Positions 39,475-51,262 are shown, numbered from the stretch's first letter. The stretch is 64,000 bases of DNA from Circinella umbellata (GCA_025093555.1 JAIWNF010000032.1:539923-603922), one strand, 5' to 3'. A program made the numbers and translations. Notes: generated by a model from the letters alone, not told the origin.

Positions 39475-40470
39475 GTCTTGATCATACATCTTTTTAATGG
39501 GGTTTAGTATAGGGTCACCAAGTGATGTTCCACAATATGGACATGCATCTATAGCTATTGATATTTGAAGCAAATCATTATAAATTAGAAATTTGTTTTA
39601 AAATAATTACTTTTTTGTTATCTTCCTATGATACTCTGATATTAATTATAATATAATGTACCTTCTGGCTCTAGCTTAATAGCATCAGCTGCTGCAAGTA
39701 ATTCATTTAATTCTTGTAAAATACATTTTTTCATTTGTGGTTTCCCACCATCACCTTCTACCGTAATCAAAAATTTTCTAGTTCCATTGGAAGTGTTTTG
39801 AACTATAGAATACTTTCTTCTATGGATATAGTTCCATGTATTCTTGTAAGGTTTCGGATCCCTACCGCAAGGTTCCCAGATAGTCAATAGTTTGGGCAAG
39901 ACAGGAGGCCAAGTCATCCTTGGAAATCTTTTTGTTCTAATGGTTTGAAAGTGGTTTCCATGAACGAAATATATTATGTCAGGTAGTGACTGTCGAGCAG
40001 GTATGTCATATGGTAGGTATAATTCTGAATTTCTGATTCATAGATTGAATCAGAATAACTGGTTAGAGGTAAATTGAGAGTATTCGCTGCAACTTGTATA
40101 TCAAAAACTGGATCAAACCAGTATTCCTTGCAGCAAGCAGAACGAGTTCGTAATTGTGGTGCAGCACCATATGCCATTCTTTGAAGTAGTGCGCCATATA
40201 AAACACGACGTCCGCTACAAATATACTCAATGCAGATATCTCGATTATCTTTGACATATGAATACATTTTCTCTTCAACATCTGAGTACTTTTCTTGATC
40301 TTTATATACAACATACGTCAAAGTCCTAAAGCCACACCAACCATAATCCACAATTTTGATTTCTTCTATTGTGTTCTCTGGTGAAATGTCTGGATGTATA
40401 ATTCCATACAAATTTGAAATATAGTTACGTATACCATGTATATTATTAGTTAATTGTCAATAGGTATATA
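39472..40470 (-). pseudogene. OTU-domain cysteine-protease-like gene, frameshifted and active-site altered
   Basis: On the minus strand, the reading begins RNYISNLYGIIHPDISPENT and continues to VDYGWCGFRTLTYVVYKDQE, the counterpart of the GDGxCGFR catalytic motif of OTU proteases. The aspartate three residues before the cysteine is replaced by tyrosine. PLTSYSDSIYESEIQ follows, then a frameshift near 40020, then LPDIIYFVHGNHFQTI with the HF pair that supplies the catalytic histidine, and FPRMTWPPVLPKL. A GT-AG intron (39661-39555) joins EPE to a zinc-ribbon-like tail AIDACPYCGTSLGDPI that ends at a TAG at 39472. Related OTU proteins are carried in many copies by fungal genomes, often with Mutator-like transposons. 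The stop codon lies in the terminal TAGGG of the adjacent foldback element. Confidence 0.65.
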
Positions 40471-42539
40471 TATATATATCTTAAATAGTTATTTACGTAC
40501 TTTTTTTCCTTGTTTCCTTTAGATGGATTGTCATCCGCACTTGTTTCATTGTTTTTAAATCATTTGTTATGATGGGGAACCAAAGGCTCATTTGAGGGGG
40601 ATAATGCCATCATTTTGGCATTTCCACATTCAAACAATAATACAAATACTATGCGTATACAATTACATTAATTTGTTGTTGAACTAGTAGTAGTACATAC
40701 TCGTTAAACCGGTAGTATCTCTCAAATATTTTTTATATACTGTACTTGGTAAAATGATAGTGATTCGATAAACCGGCATCCTATGAACTTTCCCAAATAT
40801 TTACCGGGTTTATTATATTATGCATACAAATGAGTGTTGTATTTTGGTATAGCTGTTTACATATATAAAAATAGAAGTATTGCAAGTATTTACATACTAT
40901 ATAAGATCTTTTTATTCAATTCTTATGTCTGGTAATAAACCAAATAACCAAGGAGAAGATCAATCATAAAACTTGCCCAGTTCATGCTGAGTGATAAAAT
41001 TCAAGGATGAACTCTTAGGAGTATTTGGATGTTTTATTATCCTTTGTTCACCTGTGAATTAATTTCTATGATGGAATTAGGTGCTATGCTAGGTATGGGA
41101 AATCTATTCCATTATTTTTTATTAAAGAATGATATACGAAATGAAAAGATGGTATTTAAACTACTATCTACTATTTTATTGAGGATAGTTCAAGTATCTG
41201 TTCTGCATAAATGTAATAACGCCTCAGCTAAGACACCATTAGGCCTAAAGGTGATTTCAATAGCTGCTCGCCCAACAATTGCAAATTCAGTGTCGGATTG
41301 TTTAGGAGATACATATTACACTACTACTTTCTTTCTGACTGCAAAAATCTAGTTTCTGCCTAATAAGCTTAATAAAATTACAATGCCGACAAAATACCAC
41401 AAGAAAATTGTCGTTTTCATGGCTGCACAATAACTTTCAACCAAATATCTCCATGAATTCTTTAAATTCTGAACAAAGTATTAAGTATAGATCATAATGT
41501 TTCTTTGATATTTGGAAGGCCAGTAACTGATAACTTTGTTTTAATAAAGTATTAGAGACCTTTATCAAAAGAACAAGAAAGCCTTCTTTTTCCAAGTTCA
41601 TCGCTGACAACAAGACCAATATTGCACAATGGTCCATTAATCTTACACATTGTAACCCTTACATAAACAACTTTTCTTATTTTCTATTTTTATATACGAA
41701 TATTTTGAATAATATTTCATATAAGAATATTCTCATTTCTATTACCTTTTACACGAATCAATCTATTGTACAACAATTTAATATAAATATCCTCCCCCCA
41801 ATTAATTAATTAAACAATCACATGTAATAACTGTGCGACGTTAAACAGTTGCTGCGGATTTAACTGCATAACATTAGAAAGTTACTGCGGAACAATTGTA
41901 AAAGATATATAAACCCCAACTTTTTAAACCAAATAAAAATTATCAATTTGAAGTTATATCAACTTTATTTTAAATTTATTCTCTATTGATCACTCAACAC
42001 TGTATATTGGGTTGTTTTAATTATTTTATTAAGCCAAGAGATTAGCTTAAGATCATTATCTTACTTATTTATACATTTATTTGTTGACTACATATTAAAC
42101 ATAGTATTTGAATCTAATTACAACTGAATTCTTATTATAAAGACTCAATACATACAGACATAATATTTCTGTACTAGATTTGATTATATTAAAATCATTA
42201 TCGCTTAACATATATTATCTCAAAATAACTTGAGAAATCTACGTTGTAATATACAATATATTACTGGTGCTCACTATAAAAATACATAAGCATCTGTTGT
42301 AGCTGAATATATATATCTACTTATAAATTTAATATAAAAGCATCCACACTGGCTACAACGTATCAACTATCCAACCATTTTATGTTGTATCTGATTTGAA
42401 ATATATAAAGCCAAGTAGCCAAGTACACTAATATTAAGCAAACATCAACTAAGTAATAAGCGAAAATCAACCAATTAGTAGAACAATAATGTTTAAATCG
42501 TGTTTGATATTCATTCCAAGTTTTTTTATTATGTTAGGC
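40471..42539. other. 2-kb AT-rich region, unresolved
   Basis: Open stretches at 41029-41352 (plus) and 41437-41637 (minus) overlap in opposite directions. Neither shows a motif I recognise. They could be parts of another decayed repeat family, since both flanks are decayed coding DNA. No RNA gene is visible. Confidence 0.3.
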
Positions 42540-43593
42540 CTCAAAAAGGTTCACTCGATCCAGTTCTCTGGGATGATATTATGAAAAGTATAAATAGACG
42601 TGTAAGTGATTTGTTGTAGCTTGCTATATGATGTCATTTCGGTATATAAACTATTGAAATACTAATATTTAAACACTTAATAGAGAACGCTACTGAATAC
42701 TTTAAAAGAAACAAACATCGATCTTTTGACTGCAACTGTTCTGAGTGCAGCAAGATAAACAGCTTCATTAGTTGAGTCATCGGGATCAGGTTTTTATTCT
42801 AATATTGATAATAATGTTTTTATCTTTGCTACTTCTTCAAATTCTGCAACTGATTCTGAAGGCTTTAACCAATAAGAAATGAGCACTTCTGGGTCTACAG
42901 CTAATTCTAATTTGGGTGGTAAACATGGCGTTACAGCTGAAACTATTTTTACTACTACTACCTTAACAGCTAATTGTGGTGACCATGGTGAGAACTTATT
43001 GACTACTGTATTTATGAAATTAGAAACTTTTGCAATAAAAAAGGTAAATTTGCATGTCACAATTCAATATATCCAGTTCTATTTAAAGTGTCACATTTTT
43101 AATAATGTTATGTTTTGTAGGTTTTAGGAACTTTTAACATCCAAGATAAATCGACCGTTTCAAGCTTCATGACACCTAGAAATACTATCAAAGAAAGAAT
43201 CATTAATCACACTGTTAAGCTAATGAAAAAAGATAGATTAACTGAGAATAAAATTGAATTATCAAGGAAGAATCTGTTGATAATAATGATTAATTATAAA
43301 ACCAGTAATAATTTGAAATAAACTTTTCTTCTAGATTGGGCCACTGGTTTATATAGATAATACCCAGTTGAGATGATAAAACTCAATGAATTTTATATAC
43401 ACATCACAACTAAAACAATTCTTAAAAGAAGAGTTATTTTTCATTTATAAAAATGACATAGTGGGGCATCTCATAATTATATTATAATTATGTACATAAT
43501 AACCCCTTCAAATTGAAATAAATATAAAATAATTACTTAATTTATTCATTAAGTAATTTTTTTATTATATTTCCTAAATTTAATGTACCTCTG

Positions 43594-44036
43594 TTACATA
43601 TGTATATTTTTTTTTGTTTTCTTTTTTTCTATTTTTTTTGTATCTTTTTTTTTATACTTGGAAAAAACAGAAGTTATTTCATTTTTTTCCTTTTTTCCCT
43701 CTTTTTCTCTTTTTCTTGAAGTATGAATTTTACTATGTTTTGAACATAAAAAATCTGGTTTATTATCCCCAATATTTGTACATATTTTCTTATGACATAT
43801 ATGCCCTTCATTTTTACCCCTTTTATGTATATATGTACAAACATTTTTACTTGTATTCAAATACCAAAATAAGTTGTCTTTGTAGCTTCAACCTTTTTTC
43901 TATAATACTGGCCATTATTTTTTGTTTTTTTTCTATTTTTTCTACTAAGATTTCTTTATCAAAATATTCTACCATTACTTCTTTCATAAGCTGTTTAATA
44001 GAATGTTGCATAGAGTTTCTGTTTATTGAAGTTTAG
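43594..44036 (-). pseudogene. Small Cys/His motif protein, probably frameshifted
   Basis: On the minus strand a coiled-coil-like start, MQHSIKQLMKEVMVEYFDKE onward to RLKLQRQLILVF (about 44010-43865), is followed in another frame by VCTYIHKRGKNEGHICHKK, a short spacer, and FLCSKHSKIH, then a lysine-rich tail. The spacing C-x13-C-x16-C-x2-H with the G-x3-G between the first two cysteines is a compact zinc-binding motif known from many repeat-encoded and large-DNA-virus-encoded proteins. A frame change at about 43860 separates the halves. It could be an intron, but no GT-AG pair fits well. The overlapping plus-strand frame is only T-rich low complexity. Confidence 0.45.
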
Positions 44037-45047
44037 TATTTAATAAAGTCATTATTAAAAAACTATTGAATCTTGTAAAGGTTAATTTTTAATTTGTTAA
44101 ATTTTTTGTTAGTTGCTACTTTTTTCTGAGTTTCAATTATAACAACTAGTCTCCGTGATGATGTCTAGTGCTGTTAACTTACTGGAGGACGATACTATGT
44201 ATTCCATGACTGAAAATGTTTTTAGCTCAGGACAATTGGGATATTTGGAAGGTGTGAAAAAGGATTGGTATGGTATCAATCTTGTTACAAGGCAGTATTA
44301 AACTTAATTGTTGGTCAGTGGTAAGAGCCTTGAAATTTATTTGGCCATTCAGAAGTACAGCATAGGCTTAGCTAACATACATATATATGGATTGATAGTG
44401 GTTATACTGATTTTATGCTACTTAAGATCTAGGAAGAGAAGAGCAAATTGATCAAGGAAGAAGATCAAGGATCTTTTACATACAAAATGCTGATTATTCT
44501 GGAAACTGTATAAGAATGTTTATAAATTATATTTTGCTACTAAGTAAAAACACAAACAAAAGCAGATGTATAATGGCTTTTTCTTGTTTATCTCATAGAA
44601 TCAACTACTTTAAAATAAAAATCACAAAAAAGGCTTCAAAAACAACATATTATCGCTGCTTCTCAATGCTACTTGATCATGTTTTATCTGGATATAAATT
44701 TGATATGTTTGCATAAGTATCTTTATCTAATAGTTTCATCATGCAATTGTGCTTTTCTAATTGCGCTCTTATTTTTTGGTGTTAGTGATGAAGTGGTAAC
44801 ATAAGCTACAAAAAACGAGATGGAGCGGAATGAGCGTGCCAGCAGCAACAAATTTGGATAAAAAATTGATTTGTTTCTGAAATTAAAGCACAAAAACATT
44901 GAGCTCTGCTCAAATGAATAGAAGTATGAGGAAACTAAGAGTATGAAGATCCAACAACAGAAAAAAAATACCTGGTCTAACTGTGCTATATTAAACTAGC
45001 TTTATGTCATGTTCAGTGATACTATTAACAAACTCATGGCAATGGAT

Positions 45048-45050
45048 ATA
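45048..45050. other. 3-bp target duplication ATA, left copy
   Basis: ATA directly precedes CACCATGGG at 45051. The same triplet directly follows CCCATGGTG at 51274 (51275-51277). Three-bp duplications are the rule for CACTA/EnSpm elements. Confidence 0.75.
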
Positions 45051-45115
45051 CACCATGGGCAACTTGCGCAGATATCGCAGATTTATCGCAGATATCGAAG
45101 TTTATGATTCAAATT
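45051..45115. repeat. Left terminal and subterminal repeats of the CACTA-like element
   Basis: CACCATGGGCAA is followed by GCGCAGATATCGCAGA, then TTTATCGCAGATATCG. The GCAGATATCG words are in inverted orientation to the TGCGATATCTGCGA words of the right end. Such clustered subterminal motifs are the binding sites of the accessory transposon protein in known CACTA systems; here this is inferred. Confidence 0.75.
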
Positions 45116-45235
45116 TAAAACAGAGATTCCTTATTTAGGATTCCTTATTTAAGACATCCGTGTAACTTAGCTAGACCATTAAAAGCGATTGTATAATGTA
45201 TATTTTTAGATTATTTTTATTAAAAAAAAAAAACG

Positions 45236-46763
45236 TTAACGATTGGATGGGGGAGCTCTTGCTTTTCCCTTTTTAGGTCGATGTGATTGGGTGGTGGAGG
45301 TGGATGAGGTGGATGATGATGGTGATGGTGCGGGACGAGTGGCAGGAATCATGGAGGGGTGGCGGTTGTCTTGATACAAATCATCTTGTTGTGGTGGTGG
45401 TAGTGGTCGGCGTGAGGAAGGAGAGGAGGAGGAGGAGGAGGCAACAGCACGCAGAGAGGAAGGAACGGAAAAGACGACCGGATCCGGGTGCGAAACAGTC
45501 GAGCTATAAGCATGATACAGTAATATTAATATATTAGTGGTCCATCACATAATACTATACACTATTCTTATAATCCATTTTCAACTCACCTTGCGCCAGT
45601 GGCCTGACTGTGCCCGTCAATGGAGTGATCCCTATACAATAATTAAATCACTTGTCAGTAAATATAAATCAAAATGTAAAAGTGTATGATACTACAATGA
45701 AAACTAGCTTATAAAAGGAAGAATTCTTGTTTTGGTAAATAATAAACAGGATTTTTGGGTGTAAAAAGTTCGTGTACTTACAATGACATGGCATCAGTCG
45801 ACCGCTGGGACAAGCTTGATCTGCTGCGCATCATGTTCAAATCCATAATCCTAGTATTTTTTTATTAGAATAATGAACAATCTATATGAAATACATAATA
45901 TTGAACAATATGATATAACGATATATGATACGTACGATGCTTCTCGTCTGTCTTTGTCGTTTCTTCCTTTCCTAAAAATAACATATAAAACCAGTTAGTT
46001 ACTACTCAGTTGAAGTTCGATTGCTTTATATTCATTTGCATCATTTTTGTTTGTAACTTTTAACCCACATCTCACTGTCAAATGGCACCTTCAAGTAATA
46101 CTTGGCAATCCAGTCATCCTCGGCGTTCTTGACGGGCATTCCATCTCGGTTTTCCTCGACGAAGGAATAGAACTGTCCGAGGATGTTCTGGAACGCCTTG
46201 CAACGCGTAAGGATGCTCCAACCCTTTTTCCTCTGGTCCAAGCAGTCATACGCGTTCATCATAGAATCAGCGACCCTGGTGGCAGAGTCCCTGCAGACGT
46301 TATGCGCGAAGACTGCCTTTTTGGAATCCAACGAACAGACGGGACCATAGAACATGTTATAAACATGTTCTCGGGCGACCTTTTTGCCATGCTCCCATTG
46401 TTGTTCAGTTGTTGGCTTAGGAACAATTCCGCCAACAGGAAGTACGTATGGTATGGGGTGGCGATACCGTTCTTGGAGAGGGGGAGGAGGTTGTTGTTGT
46501 TGGGGAGGAGAAGAAGGTTGCTGTTGTTGTTGAAGGAGGCCGAGAATTTGCTCCTGGTTGTACAGCATTTGACGAAGCATTGCCTCAATGCCACCAACGC
46601 GTTGCTCCAGGTGATTAATACGGTTTTCTCCGTTTCGTTGGGAATCACCAATCGCCAAAACTTGCAAATAGATGTCCTCATTAGTTATGGGGACCGGTTG
46701 TTGTTGCGTTTGTTGCGTTTGTTGTGTTTGTTGTTGTTGTTGTTGTTGTTGTTGCTGATTCAT
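45236..46763 (-). CDS. Second protein of the CACTA-like element (polyQ, coiled coil, unknown domain)
   Basis: Five exons on the minus strand (46763-46069, 45971-45936, 45850-45782, 45631-45590, 45503-45236) give 369 residues with all phases closed. After MNQQQQ and a Gln/Thr-rich run comes a coiled-coil-like segment (NRINHLEQRVGGIEAMLRQM), a Gln/Pro linker, and a globular part of about 120 residues with EHGKKVAREHVYNMFYGPVC, HNVCRDSATRVADSMMNAYD, FQNILGQFYSFVEENRDG and DDWIAKYYLKVPFDSEM. The tail is Ser/Arg-rich, then Ser/Pro-rich, and ends basic (RPKKGKARAPPSNR). I do not recognise the globular part. It may be the TNPA-like DNA-binding partner of the transposase. The first donor (GTGGGT at 46068) was chosen because it alone keeps the downstream frame. 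The frame is open upstream to 46850, but MNQQQ is the likelier start. Confidence 0.72.
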
Positions 46764-47089
46764 TTTTCCTGATGTCGAACGATAATAGTGAAAATAAAAA
46801 AACCACATAACTTCTAAAATAAAAAATGTCACACAAACCGCAGTCCACACTCAGAGATAGCAGTCAAGGCCGCAGCAAAAAGAAATAGCATGAGACTCTA
46901 AGCACAGAACAATGACACCATTATACATGCCGCAGTATCAAAGTAACATGGAGAAAGAAAGAGAGAATACCCGAGGATGGCAATATAGATCATGATCGAA
47001 CAAAAACATAGAAACCGCAGCATATAAAAAAAAGTATAAATATGAAAAGCATGTTCAGAAATTATTAATCTCCATAATTTCTTTTTACA
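46764..47089. promoter_or_regulatory. Divergent promoter region inside the CACTA-like element
   Basis: About 0.33 kb separates the start codons of the accessory gene (minus) and transposase (plus), so both promoters are probably here. CATATAAAAAAAAG occurs at about 47021-47034, some 60 bp before the transposase start. No other box is clear. Confidence 0.5.
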
Positions 47090-50000
47090 ATGCCCAAGTC
47101 CACCTTTATTTACTGCAAAAAATGCTTCCAAGCTGTTGAAAAGACCAAGTATAGAAAACATTATGCTTTGTGTGGTATGACCTAAATTGCTATCTTGCAA
47201 AAATATTACATGCATTATAAAAATAACCTTTATGAAAAAAATACTGACCTTGTATTATTAACTACCTAGATGGCAGTGTTCAAACAGTTTCTCGACCACT
47301 AACCCAAGATCGTGAAGCATTACCTGCTGCTCCTACTCCCTATCAGAATGACCCCATGGCCATGGATCAAGATCATGTATCTTCTATTCTCCCTGCGAAT
47401 GAATTGGCCAGTGACCATGATATTGATGATATAGAATATGACTTTGGACAAGACGATCAGCCTTATGTTGCCCAAGATCAAGATCAAGATGACGGTGACA
47501 ATGGTAATTATACCGATTCAAGTGATAGTGATGATGATGAAGAAGATTTTGCTATTGTGGATGCATCCAATGTTGACGATCCCATAATCCAACCCACAAA
47601 CGACTCTACATCAGATCAAGCAGGAACCCAACCAACCAACGAGCAATACATCGATCCTTGGGAAAAGGAAACCCCTCTTGTCACCAATGAACCTATCACT
47701 GAAAAAGTCCAAGCAATGCCTCAACTACAAAGTTATGAACAAAAAAGTTATGAGCTTTTCTGTTGGGCACAAGATAACAATGTCAGCCGTGAATCCTATG
47801 ATGAGCTCATCTCGTTATTTAATAAGTGGATTAATCAAGATGATTTTGGTAAGCATTCAGCTCAAAAAGAGTAATCATTCAACTGTGTGATTAATAACTT
47901 ACTAATAACTGATAATGTACAAAATCATATTTTAGATAAAAAACCATTGCTCTCGCCTAAAACATCCGAAAACAGATTGGGTAAAATATTCCAACTTGAT
48001 GAGAGAGTATACCGGATATGCCCAAAACGCTGCCGTTTGTTTCCTCAAGGTTCGAATGATGAGTGTAGCTGTGGTGAACAACAATTCAAGAGTAACGGAA
48101 ACCCAGTTGAAACCATGTCTTATTTTCCTCTTGCTCGACAGTTGTCAAACCTTATCGCAGATACGGCGACGCGCGAGATGATACAAGATCTTCATGAACT
48201 GGAACCTGGACAAATGAACGACATTTTTGATGGATCAGTATACAAGAAATTCAAATCGACAATATTCCAAAATGAACAAGACACCATAGCAATTTCATTG
48301 TTTGTCGATGGATTTGCACCATTCAAAGGAGGAGAAGCAAAGATGACAATAGTACATGTCGTACTTTTAAGCCTGCCACCAATGGAACGGTAAGATATTA
48401 TTATTACTACTATCTTTGTTACTATATCTTCAACAATCCATTTACTTATCTTTATTCACAGTTACCGCACAAAAAATATGCTCCAGGTTGCGATTATACC
48501 AGGAGATCATAACGGCGATCTGTTTTCATTTTTGACACCACTATTGAACGAACTCCGTATTCTTGAAGATGGAGGGTTGAAGATCATTTGTGAAGATGGG
48601 TCGTTCAACTTTAAAGTACATCTACTACTTGCATCTGGTGATATTATTGGTGTTCAGGAGCTTATGCATCATAAAGGTCATAATTCCGAATATGGTTGCC
48701 GTCAATGTCGGATTCAAACAATAAGGGAGATTAGTCCAACTGGTAAAGGATATGGCCGTTATTACACAGGGACAATAAACATGTCTACCCCAAGAAGGGA
48801 TGAAGAGTTAAAGAATGGCGCTGAGGTATTAAATCAATACTTTTTTTATATTCCGTATCATTATATTCGCTGTATACATTCCACTCATTTTTTAATTGAT
48901 TTACCTTTAGGATTTTGGTATTGTCAAAAAGAACGAATTTGCAATGTTGAAGTCCTTTCATGGATACTCGTTCTTCGGTCTTGATGAACTTCATTTAATT
49001 GGTGCAAATGTTACAAGACGTCTCTGGGACATGATATCGGGTCAATATGGCGATTTAAATACAACCATCAAACTGCGTTCCAGTGCGTGCTCAGCCATTG
49101 GTAAAGCGATCAAGGAATCCAATGCAACAATACCATCCGGTATATTTGAAGGGAGCTTCAGAGGTTCGTTTATTTCCTTCTACACTATACCACATTTGAA
49201 ATATTCTCCAACATTAAGTTAATCCTCATGTCTACTTATACATATATAGATGTATCCCGGAAAGCTGGTCATATGCGTTCCGTTGACTGGATTATGCTTC
49301 TCCAATGTATAATCCCTACTTTAATTTTTGAACAGCTTACTGAAACGTATGGTGCCTATTCTGAACAAGTTGAAGCCCTCATGTCACTTGTCATTGGATG
49401 TACCTTGGCTCTCCAGTGGAGAATATATGCAAATGATGTGTCCGCCATCCAAAAGTAAGTTTACAAATATGATAAAAGTAAATCAAATAAGAAACAACGT
49501 TTTCTAACTTGTAACTCAACTTCAAATAGACACTTGCATATTTGGCATGTGCACATGAAGACTAATATCAGTAGTAATCTATACACTGTTAATTTCCATT
49601 ATCTTCGGCATGTACATGAGATTATCCAGAAGCTTGGCCCATTACGTGGTTATTCTACACGCTCGGCAGAGCGAGCAATTGGTACGTTATTACAAGTTCA
49701 CATCAGGTCGGCAACTGCAACTATAAAAATACTAACTCGTTATTATTTAGGTTTTTACAAGAAACATATTAAATCCCGAGTTTTACCTGGGCCAAATGCT
49801 AGCAAGATCATCAAGAGACAATTACTCATGCGTAATTTCCAGCGTGTTTTTTTAATGGATGAGTCAGAAACTGTTCTGGAGGATAGTGATGCCTACTCCT
49901 TAGATGAGTACCCTGATATCGAGCTTTGGGATTGGAAAGTTATGCGGCTAGAGGACTTTGATTATCTCAACATCGAGCGTTATATAAGACAATACTGGCA

Positions 50001-50693
50001 TAATCAGTTTGACGACGACCGAGCGTTGGGAGCTACTTTAGAACCTGAAATCAAGGTGGGCAAGAACCTGTTTAAAGGCGGCATGAAATTCGTATGTAAT
50101 GAATTTCCCAGTGCTGCGAAAAAATCAGATACTATAGTCAAAATGCGCCTTCCAATACGAGGTGGTGGTGAAGCTACATTTTTTGGAGAATTAATATTGT
50201 TTTTCACCCACCGTTTTAAAGGTATGCTCATGTTTATATTTGGTCATTGTATTATACTATGCCAAATCACTCACCATTTTTTTCCCTCAAAATATTTATA
50301 GATGTGCAACCACCAGTTACTCCAGAATTCAACCAAGAAGGCTTTGAGGGTATGAGCCATTTAGACGAAGAAATGGAAGTTGTCAAAAGCGCAGAGACAA
50401 TGGAAGGTGTTGAGGAGGAGAGCATTGTTGATGAACGCCCATTGTGCTTAGTCAAATTATTTGGTAATCTTAACATGACTGACTATGGCACCGGTGTAAG
50501 AAAGAAGAACGGCCTTCCGTATGGACCTCGAGGTGGACCCAATACATCTGACAAGCTGTATGTCATTGATGCTGAGCATATACGGGGTAATGCAGGGTTG
50601 TTAAAATCATCTTTGCATGACAACAGATATTATATTATATATCCTGATATGATACCAGGCGACATAACATTAGGCAAAATAAGTGATGTATAG
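47090..50693 (+). CDS. Tnp2-type (CACTA/EnSpm) transposase, intact, nine exons
   Basis: Exons 47090-47174, 47270-47848, 47936-48389, 48462-48825, 48911-49163, 49250-49454, 49530-49681, 49751-50221 and 50302-50693 give 984 residues with all phases closed. The first exon codes a small zinc-finger-like unit (YCKKCFQAVEKTKYRKHYALC, C-x2-C...H-x3-C). An acidic region follows, then a Cys-rich stretch (CPKRCRLFPQGSNDECSCGE). The transposase core has ISLFVDGFAPFKGG, RTKNMLQVAIIPGD, the GHNSEYGCRQCRI C-x2-C insertion typical of CACTA transposases, and GYSFFGLDELHLIGANVTRR followed by W. After the long intron come IGFYKKHIKSRVLPGPNASK and a C-terminal region. The enzyme should cut and join element ends. 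CACTA transposases use a DDE-type centre; I do not assign each acidic residue. Confidence 0.88.
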
Positions 50694-50734
50694 TTTTTTC
50701 TTTCTCCGCTTCCTATTTTTTTGTATAAATCCTA

Positions 50735-51262
50735 CATTTCTTGTCTTTTCATCCTTATCTTTTTCAGGAATAAACTCATTTTCTAATTCCCATTTTTGTT
50801 TTTTGTGTTCAAAATATGTCTGCGATATCCGCGATTTTTCTGCGATATCTGCGACTTTTGCACTGGCTGCTAATTTTACAACTTTTTTTCGTTCTTTTCG
50901 GGAATAGTCTCATTTTGTTTCCCATTTTGGTTTTTTGTGTTCAAAATATGTCTGCGATATCCGCGATTTTTCTGCGATATCTGCGACTTTTGCACTGGCT
51001 GCTAATTTTACAACTTTTTTTCGTTCTTTTCGGGAATAGTCTCATTTTGTTTCCCATTTTGGTTTTTTGTGTTCAAAATATGTCTGCGATATCCGCGATT
51101 TTTCTGCGATATCTGCGACTTTTGCACTGTCTGCTAATTTTACAACTTTTTTTCGTTCTTTTCGGGAATAGTCTCATTTTGTTTCCCATTTTGGTTTTTT
51201 GTGTTCAAAATGTGTCTGCGATATCCGCGATTCCTCTGCGATATCTGCGATAATCGCTAATT
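50735..51262. repeat. 132-bp tandem repeats, right subterminal region of the CACTA-like element
   Basis: TGCGATATCCGCGA recurs at 50821, 50953, 51085 and 51217, exactly 132 bp apart. The repeat body (TTTTGCACTGG..GCTAATTTTACAAC, then GGGAATAGTCTCATTTTG) is nearly identical in the middle units. The first copy (from about 50735) is diverged and the last is truncated by the element end. Each unit holds the pair GCGATATCCGCG and GCGATATCTGCG. The long plus-strand open frame across it is an artefact, because 132 is a multiple of three. Confidence 0.9.

Larger units (their letters stand above)
42540..45050 (+). pseudogene. Decayed multi-exon gene of unknown family, left part
   Basis: A series of protein-like stretches on the plus strand changes frame and contains stops: GSLDPVLWDDIMKSINRR (about 42548-42602), TLLNTLKETNIDLLTATVLS, NSNLGGKHGVTAETIFTTTT, then LGTFNIQDKSTVSSFMTPRN and IKERIINHTVKLMKKDRLTE (about 43120-43250), LLEDDTMYSMTENVFSSGQL (about 44178-44240), and near the right end LFLKLKHKNIELCSNE and NCAILN.LYVMFSDTINKLM. 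Some stretches are bounded by GT and AG. I do not recognise the family; it looks like a repeated fungal gene. The CACTA-like element begins at 45051 and the relic may resume after it at 51278. Confidence 0.4.

Noticed and set aside
43614..44036. 140-codon plus-strand ORF
   Set aside because: Phe/Tyr/Ser low complexity from a T-rich strand; the minus strand holds the Cys/His motif frame instead.
46047..46772. 241-codon plus-strand ORF inside the CACTA-like element
   Set aside because: It is the antisense of the five-exon accessory gene, with a Leu/Arg run from antisense polyglutamine codons; no splice continuity or motif.
46764..46850. Membrane-anchor start for the CACTA accessory protein (hydrophobic N-terminus)
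   Set aside because: The hydrophobic stretch comes from the A/T-rich promoter region, and a nuclear transposon protein is expected to start at MNQQQ.
50816..51253. 145-codon plus-strand ORF (repeated ISAIFLRYLRLLHW segments)
   Set aside because: It is an artefact of the 132-bp tandem repeats, whose period is a multiple of three; the encoded peptide merely repeats, with no start context or motif.
50735..51262. CRISPR-like array
   Set aside because: Repeats are long, adjacent and without unique spacers, and the host is eukaryotic; they belong to the transposon end.
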